DNA from: Siminovitchia terrae
GTDB lineage: Bacteria; Bacillota; Bacilli; Bacillales; Bacillaceae_C
Assembly: GCF_003605405.2 (NCBI RefSeq)
Contig: NZ_QYTW02000022.1
Coordinates: 26,582-90,581, forward strand
Length of the DNA: 64,000 nt
Direction: 5' to 3'
Each line of letters starts with the position of its first letter. The stretch's first letter is position 1. Both the position numbers and the translations under genes were made by a program. A model generated the notes under the pieces. It ran no database searches and had not been told where the DNA came from. It was given only the letters and a program-made list of their open reading frames with translations. Below are positions 17,507-24,787 of this stretch, piece after piece.

Positions 17507-20311
17507 ATGGCAGACAAATATGTCGTTGTAGATGTTGAAACAACGGGAAATTCATACGTTAAAGGATCCAGAGTGATGCAAATTTCGGCAGTGGTTGTCG
17601 AAAACGGACGTATCATGGATCAATATACTTCTTTTGTCAATCCCGAAGTGCCCATCCCTTCTTTTATTAAAGAATTGACAGGCATCGGAGAGGAAGAAGT
17701 AGCCAAAGCACCAAAATTCAAGGAAATTGCCGGAGTGGTCCATTCCTTATTGGAAGGGGCAGTTTTTGTGGCCCATAACGTTAAGTTTGACCACAGTTTT
17801 TTAGCCGGGGAATTGGAAGCGGCTGGTTTAACCAGTCCCATAAAAAAAACCTTGGATACGGTTGAATTAGCCAATATCCTCCTTCCTGAGGCAAACAGTT
17901 ATAAACTGGAAGAGCTTTCTGATCAAATGGAGCTTGAGCATATCACACCGCACCAGGCGGACAGTGACGCCCTTGCTACAGCAGAATTATTGTTGATGCT
18001 GTTGGAAAAAGCAAAAAGTCTCCCGATCGAAACCTTGGATAGGCTTTGTAAATTATCAAAGAAACTAAACAGCAACATGCTTTCTTTTTTTGAATCGGTT
18101 AGGAAAGAAAAGGATAGCCTGCTGGAGAAACTTCCTAATGATCTCGATTTGTTTCGCGGTATTGTGTTGAAGAAAAAAGAGATACCGACTAAGGAGACTC
18201 CAATCCGCTCGTTTGACTATCCCGAAAAGCCGGATGATAAAATTAAACTTCTTCAGCCATACATGGAAGAATTTGAACCGCGGAATGGACAATTTGATAT
18301 GATGGACACCGTTCATAATTCCTTCTGTGCTGATAGGCATGCTGTAATAGAGGCAGGTACTGGGATCGGGAAGACGATTGCTTATTTGCTTCCGAGTATA
18401 TATTTTTCGATTGCTAAACAGGAAAAAGTGATCATTAGTACGTACACGATTCAATTACAGCATCAGATTTTGGAGAAAGAAATAAAAGTACTGAAAGAGG
18501 CAATCCCATTTTCATTTAGGACTGCTCTGATCAAAGGCAGAAAGCATTATATCAATATGCTAAAGTTTGAACAGACACTTATGGAGCCAGATCCTTCCTA
18601 CGATGAAACGATCACCAAAATGAAGATTTTGGTTTGGCTTCTGGAGACGGAAACAGGGGATATGGATGAATTGAACCTATCAAGCGGAGGGAAACTTTAT
18701 TGGAAAAGGATCTGCAATGATGGTTCTTTTGTTGATCAATACAGTGACCCTTGGGCTTCTCATGATTTTTATTTACATTCCAAAAGCCTTGCCGAACATG
18801 CCGAAATCATTATTACAAACCATTCCATGCTTATCGCTGATTTGAAACATCAAATATTGCCAAAAAGCCGTTATGTTGTGATTGATGAGGCACATCACTT
18901 GGAAAAATCGGTCAGGACTAACCTTGGACGACAGCTTGATTATCAGCATATTAAGTTTTTGCTGGGAAAATTGGGAACAACTGAAAAAAAGAAGCGTTTT
19001 TACGTCCTTGAAAAGTATACAGCCAAATTGAATGCGACTCTTTCCAGGCATACCTTCCTGGTGGACAGGGCGATAGAAGAGCTTGAAGCGGAAACAGATG
19101 ATTTATTTATATTGTTGAGTCAATTCCTCAAGAATAACCAGTCCCGCAAGGAAAAGAATAGGAGAGCTAAGCTGAGGGTATCTGAAAACATTCGATCTTC
19201 AGCCAGCTGGCAGAGAGTCATGTTGTGTGCTGAACGCTTTTTGGATTTCCATAAGCTTATTTCGGAAGGAATGGATGAGAGGCTTTCTCTGATCAAAAAA
19301 ATGCAGTCATCTCTTTCGTCAGCAGAATTGGCGTTTTTGGAAGAAATGACAGGTTTTTATGATGAATGGGCTGAAATAGGGCTACAGGTTAAATATTTGC
19401 TGTCACAAACCATAGCAAATGAGGTAATCTGGCTGGAAAGCGATCAAAAAATCTTAGCAAACAGAACGAGCATTCACAGACAGCCGTTAAATATAGACCA
19501 TTTTTTAGCTGAAAAGCTCTTTGAGGCCAATAAAAGTGTTGTCTTGACGTCTGCATCTTTGACGACCAATAATACGTTCAAGTTTTTTAATGATGAGATT
19601 GGTATTCATTCATTTGACAGGATCGAAACCAAAATTGCTTCTCCATTTCCATATCAACAGATGGTGAAGCTGTTTATCCCGACAGACCTTCCAGATATCA
19701 GCGCAACACCAATGGAAGAGTACGCAGAATCAATAGCCTGTCATTTGATTGCTATTGCAAATGCAGCAGAAGGGCGGATGCTCGTGCTGTTTACATCTCA
19801 TGAAATGCTGCGAAAAACGTATGAATTGCTCTACGACAGTAATGAACTGGCAGATTTTGTACTTTTGGGACACGGCGTTTCATCAGGAAGCAGGAGCAGG
19901 CTTGTGAAAAGCTTCCAGCAGTTTCAAAAAGCGATTCTTTTGGGCACAAACAGTTTTTGGGAAGGGATTGATATTCCAGGAGAAAATTTGTCTTGCATCG
20001 TCGTTGTAAGACTGCCATTTTCTCCAATCGATGATCCGGTCACGGCTGCAAAGTTGGAGTCTGTACAGGCAAGCGGCAAAAATCCATTCTCATCCTACTC
20101 TCTCCCAGAAGCGATTATTCAATTCAAACAAGGGTTTGGACGCTTAATCAGAAAAAAAACGGATAGTGGTGTTTTCTTTGTTTTTGATCAGAGAATCATG
20201 ACAACCGTATACGGAAAAGCTTTTCTTAGGTCCATTCCTTCCGTAGGGATTGAAAAGGGACCATTAAGTGACCTTATCCCTTCAGTTGAGCAGTGGTTGA
20301 AGAAAAAGTAA
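17507..20311 (+). CDS. dinG: DinG-family helicase with N-terminal 3'-5' exonuclease domain
   Basis: A 934-residue nuclease-helicase. The first ~170 residues are a DEDD exonuclease domain (VVVDVETTG near 5-13, HNVKFDHSFL, HQADSDA). Walker A (EAGTGIGKT) lies near 282-290 and the DEAH box (VVIDEAHH) near 458; the C-terminal motifs GTNSFWEGIDIPG and QGFGRLIR are present. The Fe-S cysteines of E. coli DinG are not obvious, as in other Bacillus forms. The ATG at 17507 fits AAAGG at 17492; the GTG at 17498 is too close. Confidence 0.92.
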   Translation: MADKYVVVDVETTGNSYVKGSRVMQISAVVVENGRIMDQYTSFVNPEVPIPSFIKELTGIGEEEVAKAPKFKEIAGVVHSLLEGAVFVAHNVKFDHSFLAGELEAAGLTSPIKKTLDTVELANILLPEANSYKLEELSDQMELEHITPHQADSDALATAELLLMLLEKAKSLPIETLDRLCKLSKKLNSNMLSFFESVRKEKDSLLEKLPNDLDLFRGIVLKKKEIPTKETPIRSFDYPEKPDDKIKLLQPYMEEFEPRNGQFDMMDTVHNSFCADRHAVIEAGTGIGKTIAYLLPSIYFSIAKQEKVIISTYTIQLQHQILEKEIKVLKEAIPFSFRTALIKGRKHYINMLKFEQTLMEPDPSYDETITKMKILVWLLETETGDMDELNLSSGGKLYWKRICNDGSFVDQYSDPWASHDFYLHSKSLAEHAEIIITNHSMLIADLKHQILPKSRYVVIDEAHHLEKSVRTNLGRQLDYQHIKFLLGKLGTTEKKKRFYVLEKYTAKLNATLSRHTFLVDRAIEELEAETDDLFILLSQFLKNNQSRKEKNRRAKLRVSENIRSSASWQRVMLCAERFLDFHKLISEGMDERLSLIKKMQSSLSSAELAFLEEMTGFYDEWAEIGLQVKYLLSQTIANEVIWLESDQKILANRTSIHRQPLNIDHFLAEKLFEANKSVVLTSASLTTNNTFKFFNDEIGIHSFDRIETKIASPFPYQQMVKLFIPTDLPDISATPMEEYAESIACHLIAIANAAEGRMLVLFTSHEMLRKTYELLYDSNELADFVLLGHGVSSGSRSRLVKSFQQFQKAILLGTNSFWEGIDIPGENLSCIVVVRLPFSPIDDPVTAAKLESVQASGKNPFSSYSLPEAIIQFKQGFGRLIRKKTDSGVFFVFDQRIMTTVYGKAFLRSIPSVGIEKGPLSDLIPSVEQWLKKK

Positions 20312-20369
20312 AACGCCGCGAAAAAGCGACGTCTTACAATTGTGGACTAGATTTTTTAAAAAACGACGG

Positions 20370-20393
20370 CGTCATCATGATATAATGATGACG
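20370..20393. promoter_or_regulatory. Palindrome containing TATAAT before ypmB
   Basis: CGTCATCAT and ATGATGACG flank GATATA, a perfect 9-bp inverted repeat whose centre contains TATAAT (20381-20386). It could be an operator over a -10 box or a weak attenuator hairpin; no T-tract follows and no clear -35 was found. Confidence 0.35.
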
Positions 20394-20515
20394 GGATACC
20401 GCGTTGCTTACTAATATTGTGGCATAAAACAAGCCGCTTATAAGTAACAAAATATGTGTATTGAGGAATGCGTGCTCAATATAACGAAGATTTTTTGCAT
20501 GAACGAGGGATGCAC

Positions 20516-20992
20516 ATGTATAAATGGCTCGCAATTATTCTCTCCTGCATTTTACTTATTGTAGGAATTGGCGGATGCGTATATAGCAAAGCGAAGGCAC
20601 CCATAAAGAAAGCAAGGGTTGCTGCAGAGGAAAGGCTTAAGAAGGAAACAGATATTAAAGATGTGGACGAGTTTTATTTATATAATGGTTCAAGTACTTA
20701 CTATGCTGTAATAGGGAAAAACAGCAAAGGCCAGGAAATGGCTGCTTGGATTCCTGCTAATAAAAAAGAAAAAGTCCATGTGAAGAAAATGTCAGATGGT
20801 GTTTCAAAACAGGATGCGCTCAATAAATTGCTGAGTGAGAAGAAGCCTAAAGAAGTTCTGGGTGTCAGGCTTGGAATGGAAAAGGAACTGCCTGTCTGGG
20901 AATTGTCTTATTTGGATGAAAACTCCAACTTGAATTATTATTACATCCACTTTGATTCTGGAAAATGGTGGAGAAAAATAGAAAATCTATAA
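20516..20992 (+). CDS. ypmB: PepSY/DUF5590-type membrane protein YpmB
   Basis: A 158-residue protein with one N-terminal membrane span (about 5-25) and an extracytoplasmic region made of two PepSY-like halves, matching YpmB by size and by its position before aspB. Function unknown. The start at 20516 is 6 nt after CGAGGG. The small ypmA gene that precedes it in B. subtilis is not found in the 204 bases upstream. Confidence 0.8.
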   Translation: MYKWLAIILSCILLIVGIGGCVYSKAKAPIKKARVAAEERLKKETDIKDVDEFYLYNGSSTYYAVIGKNSKGQEMAAWIPANKKEKVHVKKMSDGVSKQDALNKLLSEKKPKEVLGVRLGMEKELPVWELSYLDENSNLNYYYIHFDSGKWWRKIENL

Positions 20993-21005
20993 AAGGAAGC
21001 AGGGA

Positions 21006-22199
21006 ATGCAAATGATTGAATTGTCACATCGGGTGTCTAAAGTTGCACCTTCATCCACACTGGCTATAACAGCGAAAGCAAAAGAATTAAAAGCGAGTGG
21101 CCTCGACGTAATTGGGCTTGGGGCTGGTGAACCTGATTTCAATACTCCAGAAAACATCATTCAAGCGGCATATCGTTCCATGGAAGAAGGACATACAAAG
21201 TATACACCTGCTGGCGGACTTGCTGAATTGAAAAAGGCGATCATTGGAAAATTCAAAAGGGATCAGGGTCTTGATTATCAAGCTTCCGAAATCATTGTTA
21301 CAAACGGAGCAAAGCATGCCCTTTACACACTTTTCCAAGTCATCTTGAACGATGGAGATGAGGTTATTATCCCGACACCATACTGGGTTAGCTATCCTGA
21401 GCAAGTAAAATTGGCAGGAGGCGAGCCAGTTTTTATCAATGGAGAAGAAGCCAATCATTTCAAAATTACCAGAAAACAGCTTGAGGATGCCATAACACCA
21501 AAAACAAAAGCTGTGATTATTAACTCTCCAAGCAATCCGACAGGTATGATTTACTCTAAAGAAGAGTTGGCTGAGATTGGTGAAGTGTGTAAAGTACATA
21601 ATATATTGATCATCTCTGATGAAATATACGAAAAACTTTTATACGGCGGCCACGAGCATGTTTCAATAGCAGAGCTGTCACCTGAGCTCAAAGATTTAAC
21701 GGTTATTATTAATGGGGTGTCTAAATCGCATTCTATGACCGGCTGGAGAATTGGATACGCAGCTGGAAATGAAAAAATCATTAAAGCGATGACAGATGTT
21801 GCAAGTCATTCAACATCGAACCCTACAACCACATCTCAATTCGGAGCAATTGAAGCTTATAACGGAACCCAGGAATCCGTTGAAAAAATGAGACAGGCTT
21901 TTGAAGAACGAATGAACATCATTTTTGAGAAGCTCACAAATATTCCAGGTGTAACCTGCCTGAAACCTCAAGGAGCATTTTATCTGTATCCAAACGTCAA
22001 AGAAGCCGCTGTAATTTCCGGTTACAAGGATGTAGACAGCTTTGTGGAGGCATTGCTTGAAGAGGCGTTGGTAGCTGTTGTTCCCGGTTCCAGCTTTGGC
22101 TCGCCCGAAAACATTAGGCTTTCCTATGCTACATCGCTAGAATTGCTGGAGGAAGCAATCCGCCGCATTCAATCTTTTGTGGAGTCTAAAAGCCATTAA
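21006..22199 (+). CDS. aspB: Aspartate aminotransferase AspB
   Basis: PLP-dependent class I aminotransferase, about 395 residues. Recognised by the family-specific ITAKAKELKASGLDVIGLG start, NSPSNPTG near 170, the SDEIYE segment and the PLP lysine in NGVSKSHSMTGWR. Two starts are possible (21006 or 21012), each with a usable ribosome site. It follows ypmB by 13 bp and is likely co-transcribed. asnS, which follows aspB in B. subtilis, is absent here; a repeat takes its place. Confidence 0.95.
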   Translation: MQMIELSHRVSKVAPSSTLAITAKAKELKASGLDVIGLGAGEPDFNTPENIIQAAYRSMEEGHTKYTPAGGLAELKKAIIGKFKRDQGLDYQASEIIVTNGAKHALYTLFQVILNDGDEVIIPTPYWVSYPEQVKLAGGEPVFINGEEANHFKITRKQLEDAITPKTKAVIINSPSNPTGMIYSKEELAEIGEVCKVHNILIISDEIYEKLLYGGHEHVSIAELSPELKDLTVIINGVSKSHSMTGWRIGYAAGNEKIIKAMTDVASHSTSNPTTTSQFGAIEAYNGTQESVEKMRQAFEERMNIIFEKLTNIPGVTCLKPQGAFYLYPNVKEAAVISGYKDVDSFVEALLEEALVAVVPGSSFGSPENIRLSYATSLELLEEAIRRIQSFVESKSH

Positions 22200-22218
22200 T
22201 TTATTTTTGGAACTAAAG

Positions 22219-22245
22219 CCACGTGCAACTTGTGCGTGGTTTTTC
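22219..22245 (+). terminator. Terminator after aspB
   Basis: CCACGTGCA pairs with TGTGCGTGG (two G-U pairs) across a 3-nt loop, followed by TTTTT. Confidence 0.75.
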
Positions 22246-22254
22246 TATCGAAGG

Positions 22255-22560
22255 GCAAATGCGCAAGCTCCTGTTCACCGACGTTCAGACTAAGTTGAAT
22301 GGCGAAAACGCCTTGCCAACCCCGACAAGCATAAGACAATTCCAGAGGAGACGTTTCTCAGCCGGAAGAGGCCTATGCCTCGAGGGCTAAGGTGCGTTGT
22401 AACTGACAGTAACTCTAATGAGATAAAGGGAAACGAAGTGCGAGAGTGTCTGCTTATCAGTGCTTCAGCGATTGGCTTAATCCTTGCGCCAAATGACACT
22501 TGGCGGGCTCGAGCAGTGGCATTCTGTCATTAAGACGTCCTGTCCTTCGAAGCTGGAAAG
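22255..22560. repeat. Family A dispersed repeat, copy 4 (long form)
   Basis: Fills the 463-bp gap between aspB and dnaD. It shares CCCCGACAAGCATAAG and the CCTCGAGGGCTA block with other copies. The 39-bp segment at 22420-22458 (GAGATAAAGG...TGCTTATC) recurs at 63844-63882 with three differences. A reverse-strand CAGGACG lies at 22536-22542. No protein-like frame. Confidence 0.7.
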
Positions 22561-22663
22561 AGCACAAAATATGATAAATAAGTTATTCACAAACACCAGT
22601 ATTTTATAATTTTTTTAGTCAGGACAAAGCGGTTTCCACGCTAGTAAAGACGAGGTGCTGAAT

Positions 22664-23365
22664 ATGGATAAAGATATAATAGTGTCGTGGATGGAAGCCG
22701 GCATGATTCAAGTCCCAAATCTTTTATTGCAAAAGTATAAGCAGATCGGTTTGGATGAGAAAGAATTGGCATTACTATTTCATATTATGTCATTTATTGA
22801 GTCAGGAAATGGCTTTCCTACACCTGAACAATTGGCAGAAAGAATGACAATCAACACCAGTGAATGTTCCACCCAGTTAAGAAAACTTGTTCAGATGCAA
22901 TTTCTTTCGATTGAGGAAGGTATGTCGGAAGATGGGATCCATTTTGAGACATATTCATTAAGCCCACTATGGGTAAGACTCGCTGATGAGTTGCAATTTG
23001 AGAAAAAACAGAGCGACTTAAAACATACATTGCATGAAGAAAATAATTTATATACTATTTTTGAGCAGGAATTTGGAAGGCCGCTGTCTCCAATGGAATG
23101 CGAAAATCTGGCCATGTGGCTTGATGATGACGGACAGGATCCGGTACTTATCAAAGCAGCATTGAGAGAAGCAGTATTGGCGGGAAAGCTGAGCTTCCGC
23201 TATATAGACCGAATTCTATTCAATTGGAAAAGAAACGGAGTCCGTACAATTGAACAGGCTAGGATGCAGGGCATACAATTCAGGCAAAAATCAAAACAGC
23301 CCACTCGGTCGGCATCAGAAGAATCGTCTAAGACCATTCCGTTTTATAATTGGCTCGAACCATGA
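22664..23365 (+). CDS. dnaD: DNA replication initiation protein DnaD
   Basis: Primosome protein (233 residues) acting with DnaB and DnaI in DnaA/PriA-dependent helicase loading. The N-terminal winged helix (about 1-100) and the C-terminal DnaD domain with the FEQEFGRPLSPMECE start and YIDRILFNWKRNG motif are clear. The ATG at 22664 is 6 nt after GAGGTG; the GTG at 22655 lies inside that site. nth follows after 25 bp. Confidence 0.93.
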   Translation: MDKDIIVSWMEAGMIQVPNLLLQKYKQIGLDEKELALLFHIMSFIESGNGFPTPEQLAERMTINTSECSTQLRKLVQMQFLSIEEGMSEDGIHFETYSLSPLWVRLADELQFEKKQSDLKHTLHEENNLYTIFEQEFGRPLSPMECENLAMWLDDDGQDPVLIKAALREAVLAGKLSFRYIDRILFNWKRNGVRTIEQARMQGIQFRQKSKQPTRSASEESSKTIPFYNWLEP

Positions 23366-23390
23366 TCTATGGCAGTGGAAGGTGAGGCAT

Positions 23391-24059
23391 ATGTTAAATA
23401 AACAGGATATCCGGTTTTGTATAGATACAATGGGAGAAATGTTTCCAGAAGCAGAATGTGAACTAAATCATTCGAACCCGTTTGAGCTTGTTATTGCTGT
23501 CTTATTATCGGCGCAATGCACTGATGTACTTGTTAACAAGGTAACAAAATCGCTTTTTAAAAAATATAAAACGCCAGAGGACTACTTACAAGTTTCTGTA
23601 GAGGAACTACAGCAGGATATCCGTTCAATCGGACTTTATCGTAATAAGGCGAAAAACATTCAAAAATTGTGTCTTCTGTTATTGGAAGAGTATGGGGGAG
23701 AAGTGCCTCAGGATCGTGATGAGCTTGTTAAACTACCTGGGGTCGGTCGTAAGACTGCAAATGTAGTTGTCTCTGTGGCTTTTGGAGTTCCTGCCATTGC
23801 CGTAGATACACATGTTGAACGTGTCAGCAAGCGGTTGGCGTTCTGTCGCTGGAAAGACAGTGTATTAGAAGTTGAAAAGGCACTTATGAGAAAAATACCG
23901 AAAGAACTATGGTCTGTCAGCCATCATAGAATGATCTTTTTTGGAAGATACCATTGTAAGGCTCAAAATCCGCAATGTCATATTTGCCCTTTACTCGATG
24001 TGTGCAGGGAAGGGAAAAAAAGAATGAAAAAGAAAGATGCTGTAACATTAAAAAAATAA
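23391..24059 (+). CDS. nth: Endonuclease III
   Basis: Base-excision repair glycosylase/AP lyase, 222 residues. The helix-hairpin-helix LPGVGRKTA contains the catalytic lysine, and the catalytic aspartate lies in VDTHVERV. The 4Fe-4S loop has the C-x6-C-x2-C-x5-C spacing (CKAQNPQCHICPLLDVC). It starts 3 nt after AAGGTGAGG. ypoC, the usual next gene, is missing. Confidence 0.95.
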   Translation: MLNKQDIRFCIDTMGEMFPEAECELNHSNPFELVIAVLLSAQCTDVLVNKVTKSLFKKYKTPEDYLQVSVEELQQDIRSIGLYRNKAKNIQKLCLLLLEEYGGEVPQDRDELVKLPGVGRKTANVVVSVAFGVPAIAVDTHVERVSKRLAFCRWKDSVLEVEKALMRKIPKELWSVSHHRMIFFGRYHCKAQNPQCHICPLLDVCREGKKRMKKKDAVTLKK

Positions 24060-24073
24060 AAAAAGGATGACCA

Positions 24074-24096
24074 ACGGGCTTAGTGCCCGTTTTTTG
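24074..24096 (+). terminator. Terminator after nth
   Basis: ACGGGC and GCCCGT form a stem with a TTAGT loop, followed by TTTTTT. Confidence 0.85.
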
Positions 24097-24159
24097 CTGT
24101 TTTCATTAAAAACGGTTACTATTACCGGACCAACTTCAAAGATAAAAGAAATCATTCCG

Positions 24160-24455
24160 CTTTTGGGGATAGCATTCTCTTACTTGGATAGTATTTTTAT
24201 TTTTTCGGCAGTAATTCGGTCAAACTGACTAGTATTTCTTTTTTCAGGATAGTATCTCTTCATGCCTGGACAGTACTTCAGCTAATTTGGACAGTAAACT
24301 TTTTCGGATATTTTTTTCTTACTCGGCTAGTATTTTTTTCGGCCAATATCACGGTCAAATTGGCCAGTATTCAGCTTTTCCTGGATAGTAAATCCTCATG
24401 CTTGGACAAAATATCATCTAATTCGGACAATATCCTACTTTTCTGTATAGACGTT
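24160..24455. repeat. Degenerate array with a 21-bp period, core GGAYAGTA
   Basis: About fourteen copies of a decamer like YTGGACAGTA follow one another, mostly exactly 21 bp apart (24245, 24266, 24287 and again 24360, 24381, 24402, 24423), with a few 16-20 bp steps. Between cores the sequence is AT-rich with recurring TCAGCTAAT or CATCTAAT words. No stable open frame spans it. Function unknown. Confidence 0.75.
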
Positions 24456-24689
24456 CAGTTACAAAAGACATTTTGTTATATTTTTTCCTGTTTTTACTAT
24501 AAATGCCTTCCCGCTAGTAAAATGAGCGCGAAGGCGAAAACAACTTTTGGATCTGCGCTCAACGCAAATCCGAGCTAGAAAGCAAGGGCAATCGGTCGTT
24601 CCGCCGGTATCCCTGCGGTGCCTTCACGTGGAGTTTGGGATTGTGGCCATGGCCTCACAATATCAGGTATCCGCCGGCTGCTTTCGGAG

Positions 24690-24787
24690 GGAGAGATCCA
24701 CAAATACAAAATCAGTCGGAGAAAAACGAAAAAACTGTTTTCCTCCGACTGATTTACTTTAGGGGCTTTTTAGACAGCCTCATCTTT
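24690..24787. mobile_element. Possible remnant of an IS1182-type element end
   Basis: GGGGCTTTTTAGACAGCCTC at about 24761-24780 resembles the terminal sequence of IS1182-type elements. Next to it is a 13-bp inverted repeat, AAATCAGTCGGAG/CTCCGACTGATTT (about 24709-24754), as often ends a transposase gene. No transposase body or second end is present, so this is at most a fragment; the hairpin could instead serve ponA as a terminator. The 24460-24690 stretch before it shows only a 22-bp near-palindrome (centre near 24648). Confidence 0.3.

Noticed and set aside
24160..24455. CRISPR or coding repeat protein in the 21-bp array
   Set aside because: The repeats are too degenerate and short for CRISPR, and no frame stays open through the array although 21 is a multiple of three.
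24500..24590. Minus-strand 21-residue hydrophobic frame ending AGRHL
   Set aside because: It starts at TTG without a ribosome site, directly after a stop codon, in a region with other palindromic debris.
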